A stretch of 64,000 bases of DNA from Trebonia sp963795335 (GCA_963795335.1 CAWCHI010000004.1:372001-436000), one strand, 5' to 3'; numbered from the stretch's first letter, positions 37,943 through 46,589 are shown. The notes: generated by a model not told the origin, from the sequence alone. Program-made: numbers and translations.

Positions 37943-38937
37943 ATGGCGGCTCCCGATCTGGCGAGCGGCGGCTTCACGCGGGCGGAGCGGCGCCTGCTGC
38001 GGGTCGACCCGCTGCTGCCGTGGCCGCTGCCCGAGGCGCCGCACTGCGGGGCAACCTCGGCATGGTGATGAGGCGGGGGCGGCGGCCCTGGGACGGTGCG
38101 AGCACTGGGCGGCCGAGCCTGGGTCACCTCGACCCGTCCTGGGGGGCCGCGCGGCGCTTCCAGCTCATCGCCACGATCGCCGGCCCTGACGTCGCCGCTG
38201 GCCTCGGGCTGCTGCTCAGCCAGTGGCGCGACCACCTGGCGGCGGTGCCGGGAAGCGGCGCGGGATGACACCGCGGCGATCGTCGACTGGCCGAGCCGGG
38301 ACGCTGGACGGCGTCGCCCCGCTGCTGCGCACGGCTTTGACCCGCTCGAGGTGCTGGCCGTGCGCACCGCGCCGCGCCCGGCTGACGCCGGGCTCATCAG
38401 TGCCGGTGCCCGGGCCCGGCCCGAACGGTCCCGTGCTCCGCCCCGACGGCGCCTACCGGTCCGCCGCGCCTGGTGCCGGCCGCCGACGTGGTGGCCCGGC
38501 TCGGCGATCGAGATGATCAGGTTCGACTCCCGTTCGGCGCCGTCAACGAGCGGCCGGACACGTTGGCGGCGCTGCGGGACGAGGTGGCGGGCCTGCTCGA
38601 CGGGCCCGAGCCGTGGGCCTGGCTGGCGGAGCGGGGCGGCGAGCCGTACGCGATGGTGGCCGGGCAGCGGCCGGACACGGCCGCCTGGGTCGCCCGCTGG
38701 TCGGCGGCGCCCGCCGCCTACCTCATGCTGATGTTCGTCGACCCGGCCGAGCGCGGCAGCGGCATCGCGGGCGCGCTGGCAGCCGAGTTCCACCGCGCGG
38801 CCGACGCGGCGGGCGTGGCGGTGACGCTGCTGCACTACGAGCAGCTCAACCCGCTCTCCGTGCCGTTCTGGAGCCGTCACGGCTACCGGCCGCTGTGGAC
38901 GACCTGGCAGGCGACGCCGGCCAGCGCGATCCGCTGA
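37943..38937 (+). pseudogene. GNAT acetyltransferase, frameshifted in its N-terminal half
   Basis: From ATG 37943 (GGAAGGA 6 bp upstream) the protein starts MAAPDLASGGFTRAERRLLR, then jumps frames several times (RRFQLIATIAGPDVAAGLGL; HGFDPLEVLAVRTAPRP; GPNGPVLRPDGAYRSAA). The last part is intact for about 155 residues from 38473: LPFGAVNERPDTLAALRDEV, then YLMLMFVDPAERGSGIAGAL (acetyl-CoA site RGSGIAG) and LNPLSVPFWSRHGYRPLW. This half may still fold as a GNAT domain if translated from an internal start, but the whole gene is broken. The natural substrate is unknown. Confidence 0.7.
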
Positions 38938-38957
38938 CCGGCGTCGTTCGCGGGAAA

Positions 38958-40430
38958 CTACCTAGCGGCCGGCACCGTGCCCGGGTCGATCTCCCGCGGA
39001 ATCTGGAAGAACGACGACTTCAGCACGAACCGGCGACGAGCATCAGCAGCAGGCCGGCCACGACGATGCCGAGCATCGAGCAGATCTGCGAGGCGGGTGC
39101 GCGCGGCCAGCGACTTCCAGATCATCCAGACCAGGAACCCGCAGGAGGCGAGCGGCAGGATGCCGACGATCAGCGCGTCCCCGACGTTGCTGAAGACGCG
39201 GCGCCGGTAGTACACGATGGCGGCGAGCGCGGTGAGGACGTAGAAGATGGCGTAGAGCAGGCCGGTCACGTCGATCACATTGGTGAACGACGTTCGGCGA
39301 CCGAGCTGGAGAGCAGGTAGACCCAGGTGGCGGCGATGAGGATCAGGCCGATGACGACGCTGGCGATGGCGGGGGTCGGGAAGCCGCCGGTCCACGTTGC
39401 TCAGGCACCGGCGGCAGCGACCCGGTAACTGGCCATCCCGTAGACGATCCGGGCGATGATCACGATGGCGGTGCCGGTGGAGGCGATCACCGACAGGGCC
39501 AGGGACAAGGCCATGACCTTGGCCCATCCGCCGCCGCCCAGTGCCTGCGCGATGTAGACCAGCGCGCCGGAGGCGAGTTGTTCGCGAGGTCCTGCGGCGA
39601 CACCACGCCCTGCCAGGCCCATCTGGGCAGCGTGTAGATGACGGCGAGCAGCGCGACCGCGAGGACGGCGGCCCGGCCGGGGTTGCGCCGCCGGTGCTTG
39701 ACTTCCTCGTTGACGTAGACGGTGGCGTCCCAGCCGGTGTACATGAATACCGCGATGAGGAATCCGGCCGCCAGGCTGCCGTTCCCGCCGATCCCGGTCG
39801 GGTCGGAACCAGCCGCTGGTGATCGGGACGGTGCCTGCGTGGTGGCCGAGCACGAAGACGAGGCCCCAGATCGACAAGCCGACCAGGATCGTGTACTCGA
39901 CAACTGGCCATGCCGACCTGGGTGCGCGCGGTGATCCTGATGCCAACCACCGCGATCATCGTCATGAGCACGATGATGGCGGTGGCGATGGCGACGTCGG
40001 CCACTTCTGGTCGCGGAGGCGTTGAAGATGGCCAGCACGGACGGCGCGAGGATCACTCGACGCCGCTGAGACCGCGCCGAGCAGGTTGCCCGCGATCATC
40101 AGCCAGCCGGTGATAGAACCCAGGTACGGGTTGATCGCACGGCCGACCCACTCGAAGGAAGCGCCGCAGTTGGCGTTCCACAGGTTCAGCCGGCGGTACG
40201 CGTTGGCGATGATCAGCATCGGGATCGCCGTGAGGAGGATGACCGGCCCGCCGGCGTAGGCCGCCGTCGCGGCAAGCGAGGCGAGCGTGAGCCCGGTCGA
40301 CACGGTCGGGGCGGAGTTGGCCATGCCGATGACCGTGTCCTGCGCCGCCCCGATCGCGTCGGGTTCCAGCCGGGTCGGGGGGGCCGGGCGCGGTCCCCGG
40401 GAGAGCGGTCGCTGACGGCTCCGTCATCAT
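38958..40430 (-). pseudogene. APC-family amino-acid permease, frameshifted
   Basis: Minus-strand pieces in alternating frames make one permease: MANSAPTVSTGLTLASLA, AYAGGPVILLTAIPMLIIAN, then ANCGASFEWVGRAINPYLG, SITGWLMIAGNLLGAV, TAIIVLMTMIAVVGIRI, GFLIAVFMYTGWDATVYVNE, VMALSLALSVIASTGTAIVI, VIDVTGLLYAIFYVLTALAA and FLVWMIWKSLAA. APC carriers exchange amino acids or amines with protons. At least seven frame changes occur in 1.47 kb, so no full-length product is possible from this sequence. The start would be ATG 40430 (MMTEPSATALPG) and the stop TAG at 38958-38960. Confidence 0.75.
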
Positions 40431-40758
40431 GCTCCTCTTTTGACTGTGATCGGGCGGGCCGACCTGGACTGGGCTTTCGCCGGCCAGGCTTAGCTAACCA
40501 GGCGTCGTGCGATCATAACGACCCTTTCCTCCCTTTTGCCACAATCTTTACAAGAGAGAAATTTAATCTTCGATAACGATCGATAGCACCTTTGGCCGTG
40601 CCGTGTAACGCGCGGGTGAATTCCCAGGCCGCGACATGCGAAGCGGACTCCGTCGCCCGGGTCCGGGGCCCGGGTGCGGCCCGGGCCCGGGGCCTGGGTC
40701 AGCCCCGGAGCGAGCCGCCGCGAACGCCCGGACCCAGCGGCGCCGGGGCACCGCACCC

Positions 40759-40868
40759 GGCGGCGCGAGCACCCGGACCCGGCGGCGCGAGCACCCGGAC
40801 CCGGCGGCGCGAGCACCCGGACCCGGCGGCGCGAGCACCCGGACCCGGCGGCGCGAGCACCCGGACCC
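40759..40868. repeat. 22-bp minisatellite, five perfect copies
   Basis: Five identical head-to-tail units at 40759, 40781, 40803, 40825 and 40847, each starting GGCGGCGCGAGCAC and ending CCGGACCC. Degenerate part-copies flank both sides. The 22-bp period shifts frame in every unit. Confidence 0.93.
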
Positions 40869-41112
40869 GGCGGCGCCGGGGCCCGGTCCGAGGGCCAGTC
40901 CGCCGGAACGCGAACGGGCCGCGCCCCGCGCGCCGACGGCGAGCCGCCCGCCGCGGGTAACAGCGGGCCAGCCGCCGCGGGTCGCCCGGCAGGCTGGCCA
41001 CCGGGGCGCCCGGCAGACACCGGGTGGTACCAGTGACGTTTTGGAGGACGATGCGCCGGGTGATGCGAGACGGTCAGGCTCACCGGGAGATAACGTGGAA
41101 CCTTTTAGCGCA

Positions 41113-41150
41113 CCGGAAACAAATGTTGCCACGGCACAGATTAGTTTCCC
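41113..41150. repeat. second copy of the GGAAACAAAT...TTAGTTTCC element
   Basis: GGAAACAAATGTTGCCAC at 41115-41132 and TTAGTTTCC at 41141-41149 repeat the element at 6691-6747 (18 bases there with A for G and T for C). The spacing between the outer halves is 18 bp shorter here. Confidence 0.55.
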
Positions 41151-41170
41151 CTATCTTTTTCGAGCGCCCT

Positions 41171-41198
41171 CCATATATCCGGCAAAGCGGATATATGG
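41171..41198. promoter_or_regulatory. 11-bp-arm palindrome, likely operator
   Basis: CCATATATCCG (41171-41181) and CGGATATATGG (41188-41198) are perfect inverted arms with a 6-nt spacer. AT-rich perfect dyads are very rare in this GC background. It lies about 610 bp before the AraC-type gene and next to the recurrent GGAAAC element. A regulator-binding site or a structured RNA element are both possible. Confidence 0.5.
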
Positions 41199-41326
41199 GG
41201 TAAATCGACATGGATCGGGGGTGGGTCGGGTGTGACCGGGTGAGCTCGGCAGGTGTGAGTGGCCAACGGGGCGCGATAGCCGGACCCGCCAGACGCGGCA
41301 TCCGCGGGCGGGCGGCCAGAGCGCGG

Positions 41327-41540
41327 GCCGTCGGCGAGACGGCAGGTGGCCCTGGTAACCGGCGGGGCACGAGGCCGTCGGCGAGACGGCAGGTGGCTCT
41401 GGTAACCGGCGGGGCACGAGGCCGTCGGCGAGACGGCAGGTGGCGCCGGAAACCCGGCGGGGCACGAGGTCGTTGGCGAGGTTGCAGGTGGCGTCGGTAA
41501 TCCGCGGAGCGCGGGGCCGTCAGCGAGACGAGACGGATAG
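41327..41540. repeat. 47-bp tandem array of hairpin units
   Basis: Units begin at 41327, 41374, 41421, 41469 and 41516 (periods 47, 47, 48, 47). Each of the first three starts GCCGTCGGCGAGACGGC, a perfect 6-bp hairpin with loop GGCGA, followed by AGGTGGC and a GGCGGGGCACGAG end; the fourth and fifth are degraded. Confidence 0.85.
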
Positions 41541-41806
41541 CACGAACGGAGCGGGTGGCGGCTGGCAGAGGAGGGGGCAGGCGCGGAGCGGTCGGGTGCG
41601 CGAGTAGGCGGGCGGGGCAGGCGGGTGCGCGAGTAGACGGGCGGGGCAGGCCGGGCGGGCAGGTGCGCGAGAGAGGGAGTGGGGCGGGCGGGTGCGCGAG
41701 AGTGGGTGCGAGAGAGGGGGTGGGGGTGGGGAGTGGGGCGGGCGGGTGCGCGAGGAGGCGGGCGCGGGGCGGGCGGCCGGGGGGCGCGGGCGGGCAGAAT
41801 GGGGAC

Positions 41807-42241
41807 ATGGGGCATGTTCCAGCCGCGCGGCACCTGCTGCGGGCCAGGGATCTCGCGGACGCGCGGTACTCCGAGCCGCTGACGGTGGCCGACCTGGCTG
41901 CAGCGGCCGGGCTGTCGGCGGCTCATTTCAGCCGCCAGTTCAAGGCCGCCTTCGGCGAGTCGCCGCACCAGTACCTGCTGACCCGGCGGCTCGAGCGCGC
42001 CGCACACCTGCTGCGGGCGACCGACTGGACGGTGGCCGACGTCTGCTTCGCGGTCGGCACGCAGAGCCTCGGGTCGTTCACCGCCAGCTTCACCCGGGTC
42101 TACGGCCGGGCCCCGCTCGCCTACCGGGCCGCCTATCCCCCGGCTGAGCAGTACCTGCGCATACCGCGCTGCGTGGCCATGGCCTACGGGCGACCCCGCA
42201 ACCGCACGTTTCGAGAAGACACGGCGATCCCCGCTCCCTAG
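41807..42241 (+). CDS. AraC-family helix-turn-helix regulator (DNA-binding domain only)
   Basis: 144 residues. Two HTH motifs typical of AraC/XylS: LTVADLAAAAGLSAAHFSRQ and WTVADVCFAVGTQSLGSFTA, with the FTRVYGRAPLAYR end. There is no sensor domain. The ATG at 41807 follows the G-rich tract and has no clear ribosome site. The gene is 31 bp upstream of a VOC-fold gene on the same strand; AraC-VOC pairs of this kind are common in actinomycetes. Confidence 0.88.
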   Translation: MGHVPAARHLLRARDLADARYSEPLTVADLAAAAGLSAAHFSRQFKAAFGESPHQYLLTRRLERAAHLLRATDWTVADVCFAVGTQSLGSFTASFTRVYGRAPLAYRAAYPPAEQYLRIPRCVAMAYGRPRNRTFREDTAIPAP

Positions 42242-42272
42242 CGTTAAGCGAGCCAAGACACGAGGAGCAGCC

Positions 42273-42704
42273 ATGATCAAGATCGCCAACGCGCAGTTCT
42301 GGGTGCACGACCAGGACGAGGCGCTCGCCTTCTACACCAGGAACCTCGGCTGGGAGGTGCGGGCCGACGTGAAGATGGAGGCGTGGAACTTCCGCTGGCT
42401 GTGCGTCGGCCCGCCCGGCCAGGACGGCCCGGGGCTAGTGCTGATGCCGGTCCCCGGGCCGCCGCTGCAAGATGGCGAGACCAGCGCCCAACTGGCCGAG
42501 CTGGTGGCCAAGGGAGCCGGCGGCACCCTGTTCCTCGAAACCGACGACTGCCAGGCGGCCTACGACGAGCTGACGGCCCGGGGGGTCACCTTCAACGACC
42601 CGCCGACGAAGCAGGCCTACGGGATCGACACCTCGTTCCGCGATCCGTCGGGCAACAACGTCCGGCTCACCCAGGTGATGGAGTTCGACCCGGCGCGCGG
42701 CTAG
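42273..42704 (+). CDS. VOC (glyoxalase/bleomycin-resistance-fold) protein
   Basis: 143 residues with two beta-alpha-beta-beta-beta modules: ANAQFWVHDQDEALAFYTRNLGWEV and TLFLETDDCQAAYDELTARGVTF, ending SFRDPSGNNVRLTQVME. The usual metal ligands are not all evident (Gln replaces the first His), so a binding rather than catalytic role is possible. AGGAGC lies 5 bp before the ATG. Probably the target of the AraC protein. Confidence 0.85.
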   Translation: MIKIANAQFWVHDQDEALAFYTRNLGWEVRADVKMEAWNFRWLCVGPPGQDGPGLVLMPVPGPPLQDGETSAQLAELVAKGAGGTLFLETDDCQAAYDELTARGVTFNDPPTKQAYGIDTSFRDPSGNNVRLTQVMEFDPARG

Positions 42705-42735
42705 CGTGCCCGCACCGCCGGAGCGGGAGGGCGGG

Positions 42736-42915
42736 GGTGCGCGGTGCAGGGGTGCGCCGTGCGGAGGTGCATCGTGTGAGGGTGCGCGGTGCAGGGGTGC
42801 GCGGTGCAGGGGTGCATCGTGTGCGGGTGCGCGGTGCGGGGGTGCGCGATGCAGGGGTGCGCCGTGCGGAGGTGCATCGTGTGCGGGTGCGCGGTGCAGG
42901 GGTGCGGCGGCACGG
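42736..42915. repeat. 15-bp minisatellite, twelve units
   Basis: Twelve contiguous 15-bp units from GGTGCGCGGTGCAGG (42736) to GGTGCGGCGGCACGG (ends 42915) without one length error. Three unit types (A GGTGCGCGGTGCAGG, B GGTGCGCCGTGCGGA, C GGTGCATCGTGTG-plus-2) occur in the order A B C A A C A A B C A D, showing that a block of several units was copied. Because 15 is a multiple of 3, frames on both strands read as pentapeptides (GARCR-type forward, HPCTA-type in reverse). Confidence 0.95.
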
Positions 42916-42942
42916 GCTGTGCAGGGGACGCCCTGACGTGGC

Positions 42943-43707
42943 ATGCTGCCTGGCGTGACCGACGACGAAGCCGCGGCCGTCCCGGCCGACCCAGATGACG
43001 CGCTTTACACCCGGATGCAGTGGAATGTCCCGCTGTCCCTGGCGCACGCCGAGTTGCTGCTGGACCGGCTCGCGCTCCGGCCAGGTCAGCGGCTGGCCGA
43101 CCTCGGCTGCGGCTGGGGCGCCCTGCTGCGGGCCGCGGTCGCCCGGGCCGGGGCGGGCGCGGCCGGCCTCGGCATCGACACCGACCGGGACGCGCTGGAG
43201 CGCGGGCGGGCGGAGGCCGCCGCGGACGGCGGGCCGGGCGGCTCGGTCGAGTTCACCGAGGCGGACGTGGCCAGCTGGCGCGGCCGCTGCGACCGGGCGC
43301 TGTGCACCGGCGCGTCGCACGCGTTCGGCGGGACCATCCCGATGCTCCGGGCGCTGGCGGAGGTGGTCCCGCCGGGCGGCCGGGCCCTGGTGGGCGACGG
43401 CTTCTGGGAACGCGACCCGTCGGCCGCCGCGGTCGAGCTGTTCGGTGACTACGTCCGGCCGCTGCCCGGGCTGCTCGAGGAATGCCGCGCGGCAGGCTGG
43501 CGGGTCATCCACCTGAGCACGGCCGACCAGCGTGAGTGGGACGACTTCGAGTCGACCTTCCGTGCTGGCCGGCAGGAATGGCTGCTGGCCAGCCCGGACG
43601 ATCCGCGGGCGGGTGAGATCAGGGACTGGCTGGACTCCCGCGAGCGCGAGTACCTGAACGTCTACCGGGGCGTGCTCGGCTACGCCTACCTGGTGCTGGC
43701 GCACTGA
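42943..43707 (+). CDS. class I SAM-dependent methyltransferase
   Basis: 254 residues. SAM motif I is LADLGCGWGALLRAAV with the acidic IDTDRDAL strand end; GDGFWERDPS and YLVLAH mark the later fold. The start may be ATG 42943 or GTG 42955. The last 22 bp, including the stop, are duplicated directly downstream. The substrate is unknown. Confidence 0.82.
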   Translation: MLPGVTDDEAAAVPADPDDALYTRMQWNVPLSLAHAELLLDRLALRPGQRLADLGCGWGALLRAAVARAGAGAAGLGIDTDRDALERGRAEAAADGGPGGSVEFTEADVASWRGRCDRALCTGASHAFGGTIPMLRALAEVVPPGGRALVGDGFWERDPSAAAVELFGDYVRPLPGLLEECRAAGWRVIHLSTADQREWDDFESTFRAGRQEWLLASPDDPRAGEIRDWLDSREREYLNVYRGVLGYAYLVLAH

Positions 43708-43732
43708 CGGCCTGGTGCTGGCGCACTGACGG
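43689..43732. repeat. 22-bp tandem duplication spanning a stop codon
   Basis: Two perfect 22-bp copies, 43689-43710 and 43711-43732, each starting CCTGGTGCTGGCGCAC. The first contains the end of the methyltransferase gene with its TGA. Confidence 0.93.
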
Positions 43733-43784
43733 CGGTCCCCGTTAACGAGTTGCGGGCGGCGGGCGGTTGCCGGACGATCTTCCG

Positions 43785-44486
43785 GTGAGCGAGAACTGGA
43801 TGCTGGACGAGCTGGCCCACGCGGGGCCCGAGCACCTCGACGAGGAGTTCATCGCCGGCTACGACCGCAAGCAGGGCTACCCTGACCCGGCGGCTGACAT
43901 CGCCGCGTTCGCGGCGCACGGGCTCGGCCCGGGCTCTGCGCTGGTCGACCTCGCGGCCGGCACCGGGCAGTTCGCTATCGCCGCGGCGGGCCGGTTCGGC
44001 CGGGTGACCGCGGTCGACGTGTCGCCCGCGATGGTCAGCGCGCTGCGGGCCAAGGCCGAACAGGACGGGGCCGGCGCGCTGCAGGTCGTGCGGGGCGGGT
44101 TCCTCAGCTTCTCCCCGGACGGGCCGGCCGACGGCGTCTACACCCGCAACGCGCTGCACCAGCTGCCGGACTTCTGGAAGGCGATCGCGCTGCAGCGGAT
44201 CGCCGGCATGCTCCGGCCGGGCGGGGTGCTGCGGCTGCGCGACCTGGTCTACGACTTCACCCCGGCCGAGGCGGACGGGGTGTTCGGCGGCTGGTTCGCC
44301 GGCGCCGCGAGCGACCCGGCCCAGGGCTACACCGCGGCCGACTACGCCGAGCACATCCGGACCGAGTACAGCACGTTCCGCTGGCTGCTGGAGCCGATGC
44401 TGGCCGCGGCCGGCTTCACCATCACCGACGTCAGCTACGAGCGGCGGCTGTACGGCGCCTACACCTGCGTCAAGGCGGGCGGGTAA
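43785..44486 (+). CDS. class I SAM-dependent methyltransferase
   Basis: 233 residues from GTG 43785 (an in-frame TTG 18 bp upstream is the alternative). MSENWMLDELAHAGPEHLDE is typical of a methyltransferase subgroup. SAM motif I is LVDLAAGTGQFAIAAA with VTAVDVSPAM; RNALHQLPDFWKAIALQRIA and GVLRLRDLVYDF follow. It is a neighbour of the previous methyltransferase but not a recent copy of it. Confidence 0.82.
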   Translation: MSENWMLDELAHAGPEHLDEEFIAGYDRKQGYPDPAADIAAFAAHGLGPGSALVDLAAGTGQFAIAAAGRFGRVTAVDVSPAMVSALRAKAEQDGAGALQVVRGGFLSFSPDGPADGVYTRNALHQLPDFWKAIALQRIAGMLRPGGVLRLRDLVYDFTPAEADGVFGGWFAGAASDPAQGYTAADYAEHIRTEYSTFRWLLEPMLAAAGFTITDVSYERRLYGAYTCVKAGG

Positions 44487-44507
44487 GCCGGGCGCGGTAC
44501 GTCCCGG

Positions 44508-45431
44508 TCAGGCCGGCTCGCCTCCGGCCGGCGGCGCCAGGGCGGCCGCCAGGGTCCGGCGGCCGACCGCGTGAAGCCGCGGGTTGTCGGCCGACCAGGC
44601 GAGGAAGGCGACCGCCAGGTTGACCGCCCAGCCCCGGGCCCGGGCCCAGGTGGCGTCGCCCGCCGCGTCGTTGCGGGCGCCCGCGCGGGCGTAGGCGGCC
44701 CGGAAGTCGCCGTGCCGCGCGGGGGGCAGCAGCATCCAGGCGAGGCTGAGATCGGCGGCGGGATCACCCGCGGTGATATCACCGAAGTCGAGCACCCCGC
44801 TGACGGCGCCGTCGCGGATGAGGATGTTGGCCGGGTGCGGGTCGCCGTGCAGCCACAGCGGCGGGCCGACCCAAAGCGGCGCCGCCAGCGCCGCCGTCCA
44901 GGCGTCGAGCACCGCCGACCGGTCGACCTGGCCCGCGAGCAGGTCCAGGTTGCGGGCGAAGTTCTCGCCCCGCTGGGCCAGCGGCACCCCCCGGTACGGG
45001 TTGGGCGGCGCGTCCGGCGGAGCCGGCGTGTGCAGCCGGGCGAAGAACCGGCCGAGGTCGGACGCGGCCCGGGACGGGTCGAACGGCGGCTCGTCGGCGG
45101 CGGGCGTGCCCGGGAGGAAGGGGGTAACGCTCCACGGCCACGGGTAGCCCTCGCCCGGCTTGCCGGTCCGCACCGGGACCGGGACCGGCAGCGGCAGCCG
45201 GGGCGCCAGCTCCGGCAGCCAGCGCTGCTCGCCACCCACGATCGCGGCGCCGAGGGCACGCCGCGGCAGCCGGGCGACAAGCCTGTCGCCGAGCCGGAAG
45301 AGCGCGTTGTCCCAGCCGTGGGCGAGCGGTTCGACCGGCAACCGGGCCAGGTCGGGGTGCTGGGCGGCGAGCAGCCGCCGCACCAGGCCGGCGGTGACCT
45401 CGTACTCGGCGGCCGGCATCGGGTTCGGCAC
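44508..45431 (-). CDS. aminoglycoside phosphotransferase-family kinase
   Basis: 307 residues. AHGWDNALFRLGDRLVARLP forms the nucleotide-binding N lobe; LWLHGDPHPANILIRDG is the catalytic HGD-x4-N loop and GVLDFGDITAG the metal-binding D. The family phosphorylates small hydroxyl compounds; antibiotic resistance cannot be assumed. The start is GTG 45431; an ATG four codons in is possible. Convergent with the methyltransferase. Confidence 0.87.
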   Translation of the reverse strand: MPNPMPAAEYEVTAGLVRRLLAAQHPDLARLPVEPLAHGWDNALFRLGDRLVARLPRRALGAAIVGGEQRWLPELAPRLPLPVPVPVRTGKPGEGYPWPWSVTPFLPGTPAADEPPFDPSRAASDLGRFFARLHTPAPPDAPPNPYRGVPLAQRGENFARNLDLLAGQVDRSAVLDAWTAALAAPLWVGPPLWLHGDPHPANILIRDGAVSGVLDFGDITAGDPAADLSLAWMLLPPARHGDFRAAYARAGARNDAAGDATWARARGWAVNLAVAFLAWSADNPRLHAVGRRTLAAALAPPAGGEPA

Positions 45432-45584
45432 TCCCCGACGGTACCGCTCTCAGCCTCCGGCCGTGAGCGCCGCGACCAGCATGTCCGGGTCGGCTGTCTG
45501 GTTCAGGCGCAGGTCACGGACTGCGGCGGACGGCGGCAGCTTGGAACCGCGCGGCCGCAGGCCGGGGACTTCACGCGGGCGTGG

Positions 45585-46508
45585 TCATGCCTGCTCGCGG
45601 GCGGTGCCGGGGGCCGTCAGGCCTCCGAGCACGGAGAGTGCCTCCGCGGGAAGCTTGACGTCGCCCGCGGCGAGGTTCTCGGCCAGGTGAGCCGGGTTCG
45701 ACGTGCCCGGGATCAGCAGCGTCTGGTCGTAGCCGGCCAGCAGCCAGGCCAGGGCGACCTGCCCCGGGGTGACGCCGAGCTCCGCCGCGACGGCGCGGAC
45801 CCCGGGCACCTCGGCCGCCTTGGGCAGGCCGGGGAACGCCCCGCCCAGCGGGAAGAACGGAACCCAGGCGATGCCGTGCGCCCGGCACTCGTCCAGCACC
45901 GCCTCGGCCGTCCGGTCGAGGACGCCGTAGAGGTTCTGCACGCAGGCGATCCCGGCCGGCCGGGCCTGGGCGAGCTGGGCCGCCGAGACAGCGCTGAGCC
46001 CGATGCCGCCGATCTTGCCCGCGGCCCGCAGCGCGGTGAGCTCGGCCAGCTGGTCGTCCAGGCTCACCCGCTGCTCGCCCGCGGCGACGATGCCGGGCGG
46101 CTCGTCCAGCCGCCGCAGGTTGACCACGGCCAGCCGCTCGGTGCCGAGCGCGGCCAGGTTCTCCTCCACCTGGGCGCGTAGCTCGGCCGGGCGCTGGGCA
46201 GCGGCAAGCGGCGGCCGGGCGCCTTCGACGCGGACCGCGCCGACCTTGCTGACCAGCATCAGATCGTCGTCGTAGGGGGCCAGGGCCTGGCGGATCAGGT
46301 CGTTGCAGTGACCGTAGAACTGCGCCGTGTCGAGGTGGTTGACACCCGCGGCGACCGCCTTGCGCAAGATCGTCACCGCGGTGGCCGGCTCGGCCCGCTC
46401 GAGCTGCATGACCCCGAAGCCGATGCGCGCGACCGGACGCCCGGCCAGCGTCGCGGTTCCTCCGGGAGCGGGTGCGGACGGGCCTGTCCGCCGGCTCGGG
46501 TCGGTCAT
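45585..46508 (-). CDS. aldo/keto reductase
   Basis: 307 residues, NADPH-dependent (beta/alpha)8 barrel. Catalytic Tyr in HLDTAQFYGHCNDL, Lys in LMLVSKVGA, and the C-terminal NADPH site in LLIPGTSNPAHLAENLAA. The usual His of the tetrad is replaced (VVNLRRLDEP), as in related AKR subgroups. ATG 46508 follows GGAGGA by about 7 bp, and that ribosome site lies inside an operator half-site. Divergent from, and presumably repressed by, the TetR-type gene next door. Confidence 0.9.
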   Translation of the reverse strand: MTDPSRRTGPSAPAPGGTATLAGRPVARIGFGVMQLERAEPATAVTILRKAVAAGVNHLDTAQFYGHCNDLIRQALAPYDDDLMLVSKVGAVRVEGARPPLAAAQRPAELRAQVEENLAALGTERLAVVNLRRLDEPPGIVAAGEQRVSLDDQLAELTALRAAGKIGGIGLSAVSAAQLAQARPAGIACVQNLYGVLDRTAEAVLDECRAHGIAWVPFFPLGGAFPGLPKAAEVPGVRAVAAELGVTPGQVALAWLLAGYDQTLLIPGTSNPAHLAENLAAGDVKLPAEALSVLGGLTAPGTAREQA

Positions 46509-46511
46509 CGC

Positions 46512-46525
46512 GGGTTCCTCCGGTT
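46512..46525. promoter_or_regulatory. operator half-site over the AKR ribosome site
   Basis: GGTTCCTCCGGTTC equals the right-hand 14 bases of the 46546-46567 palindrome exactly. On the minus strand it covers the GGAGGA ribosome site of the aldo/keto reductase gene. Confidence 0.6.
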
Positions 46526-46545
46526 CTCGGCGTACCATGAGAGCT

Positions 46546-46567
46546 GAACCGGAGGTTCCTCCGGTTC
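46546..46567. promoter_or_regulatory. palindromic operator, site 1
   Basis: Perfect 10-bp arms GAACCGGAGG / CCTCCGGTTC around a TT centre, midway between the divergent AKR and TetR genes. Confidence 0.8.
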
Positions 46568-46589
46568 AATCGCCAGCGTAACAGATAAA

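Larger units (their letters stand above)
40431..41806. other. 1.4-kb non-coding accessory stretch with AT islands and tandem arrays
   Basis: No gene is convincing. In order: an AT-rich island (40500-40590) that may hold the permease promoter; GC-rich sequence with a 22-bp tandem array (40759-40868); an AT-rich element at 41100-41200 with a recurrent GGAAAC motif and a strong palindrome; a 47-bp tandem hairpin array (41327-41540); and G-rich DNA with five GGTGCGCGAG words between 41590 and 41760. Long open frames on both strands come from lack of A/T, and the array periods of 22 and 47 bp do not keep a reading frame, which argues against coding. Confidence 0.7.

Noticed and set aside
40563..41235. 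Overlapping Arg/Pro-rich open frames on both strands
   Set aside because: They run through a 22-bp array that shifts frame at each unit.
41327..41540. CRISPR-like array
   Set aside because: The units follow each other with a 47-bp period and no variable spacers; no cas gene is present.
42701..42936. Small Cys- or His-rich pentapeptide ORFs over the 15-bp array
   Set aside because: Frames on both strands are open because the period is a multiple of three; no ribosome site or family match supports either.
35452..42942. Genomic island with integrase or transposase
   Set aside because: No recombinase, att repeat or phage gene was found, despite the accessory look and the tRNA gene at 33.3 kb.
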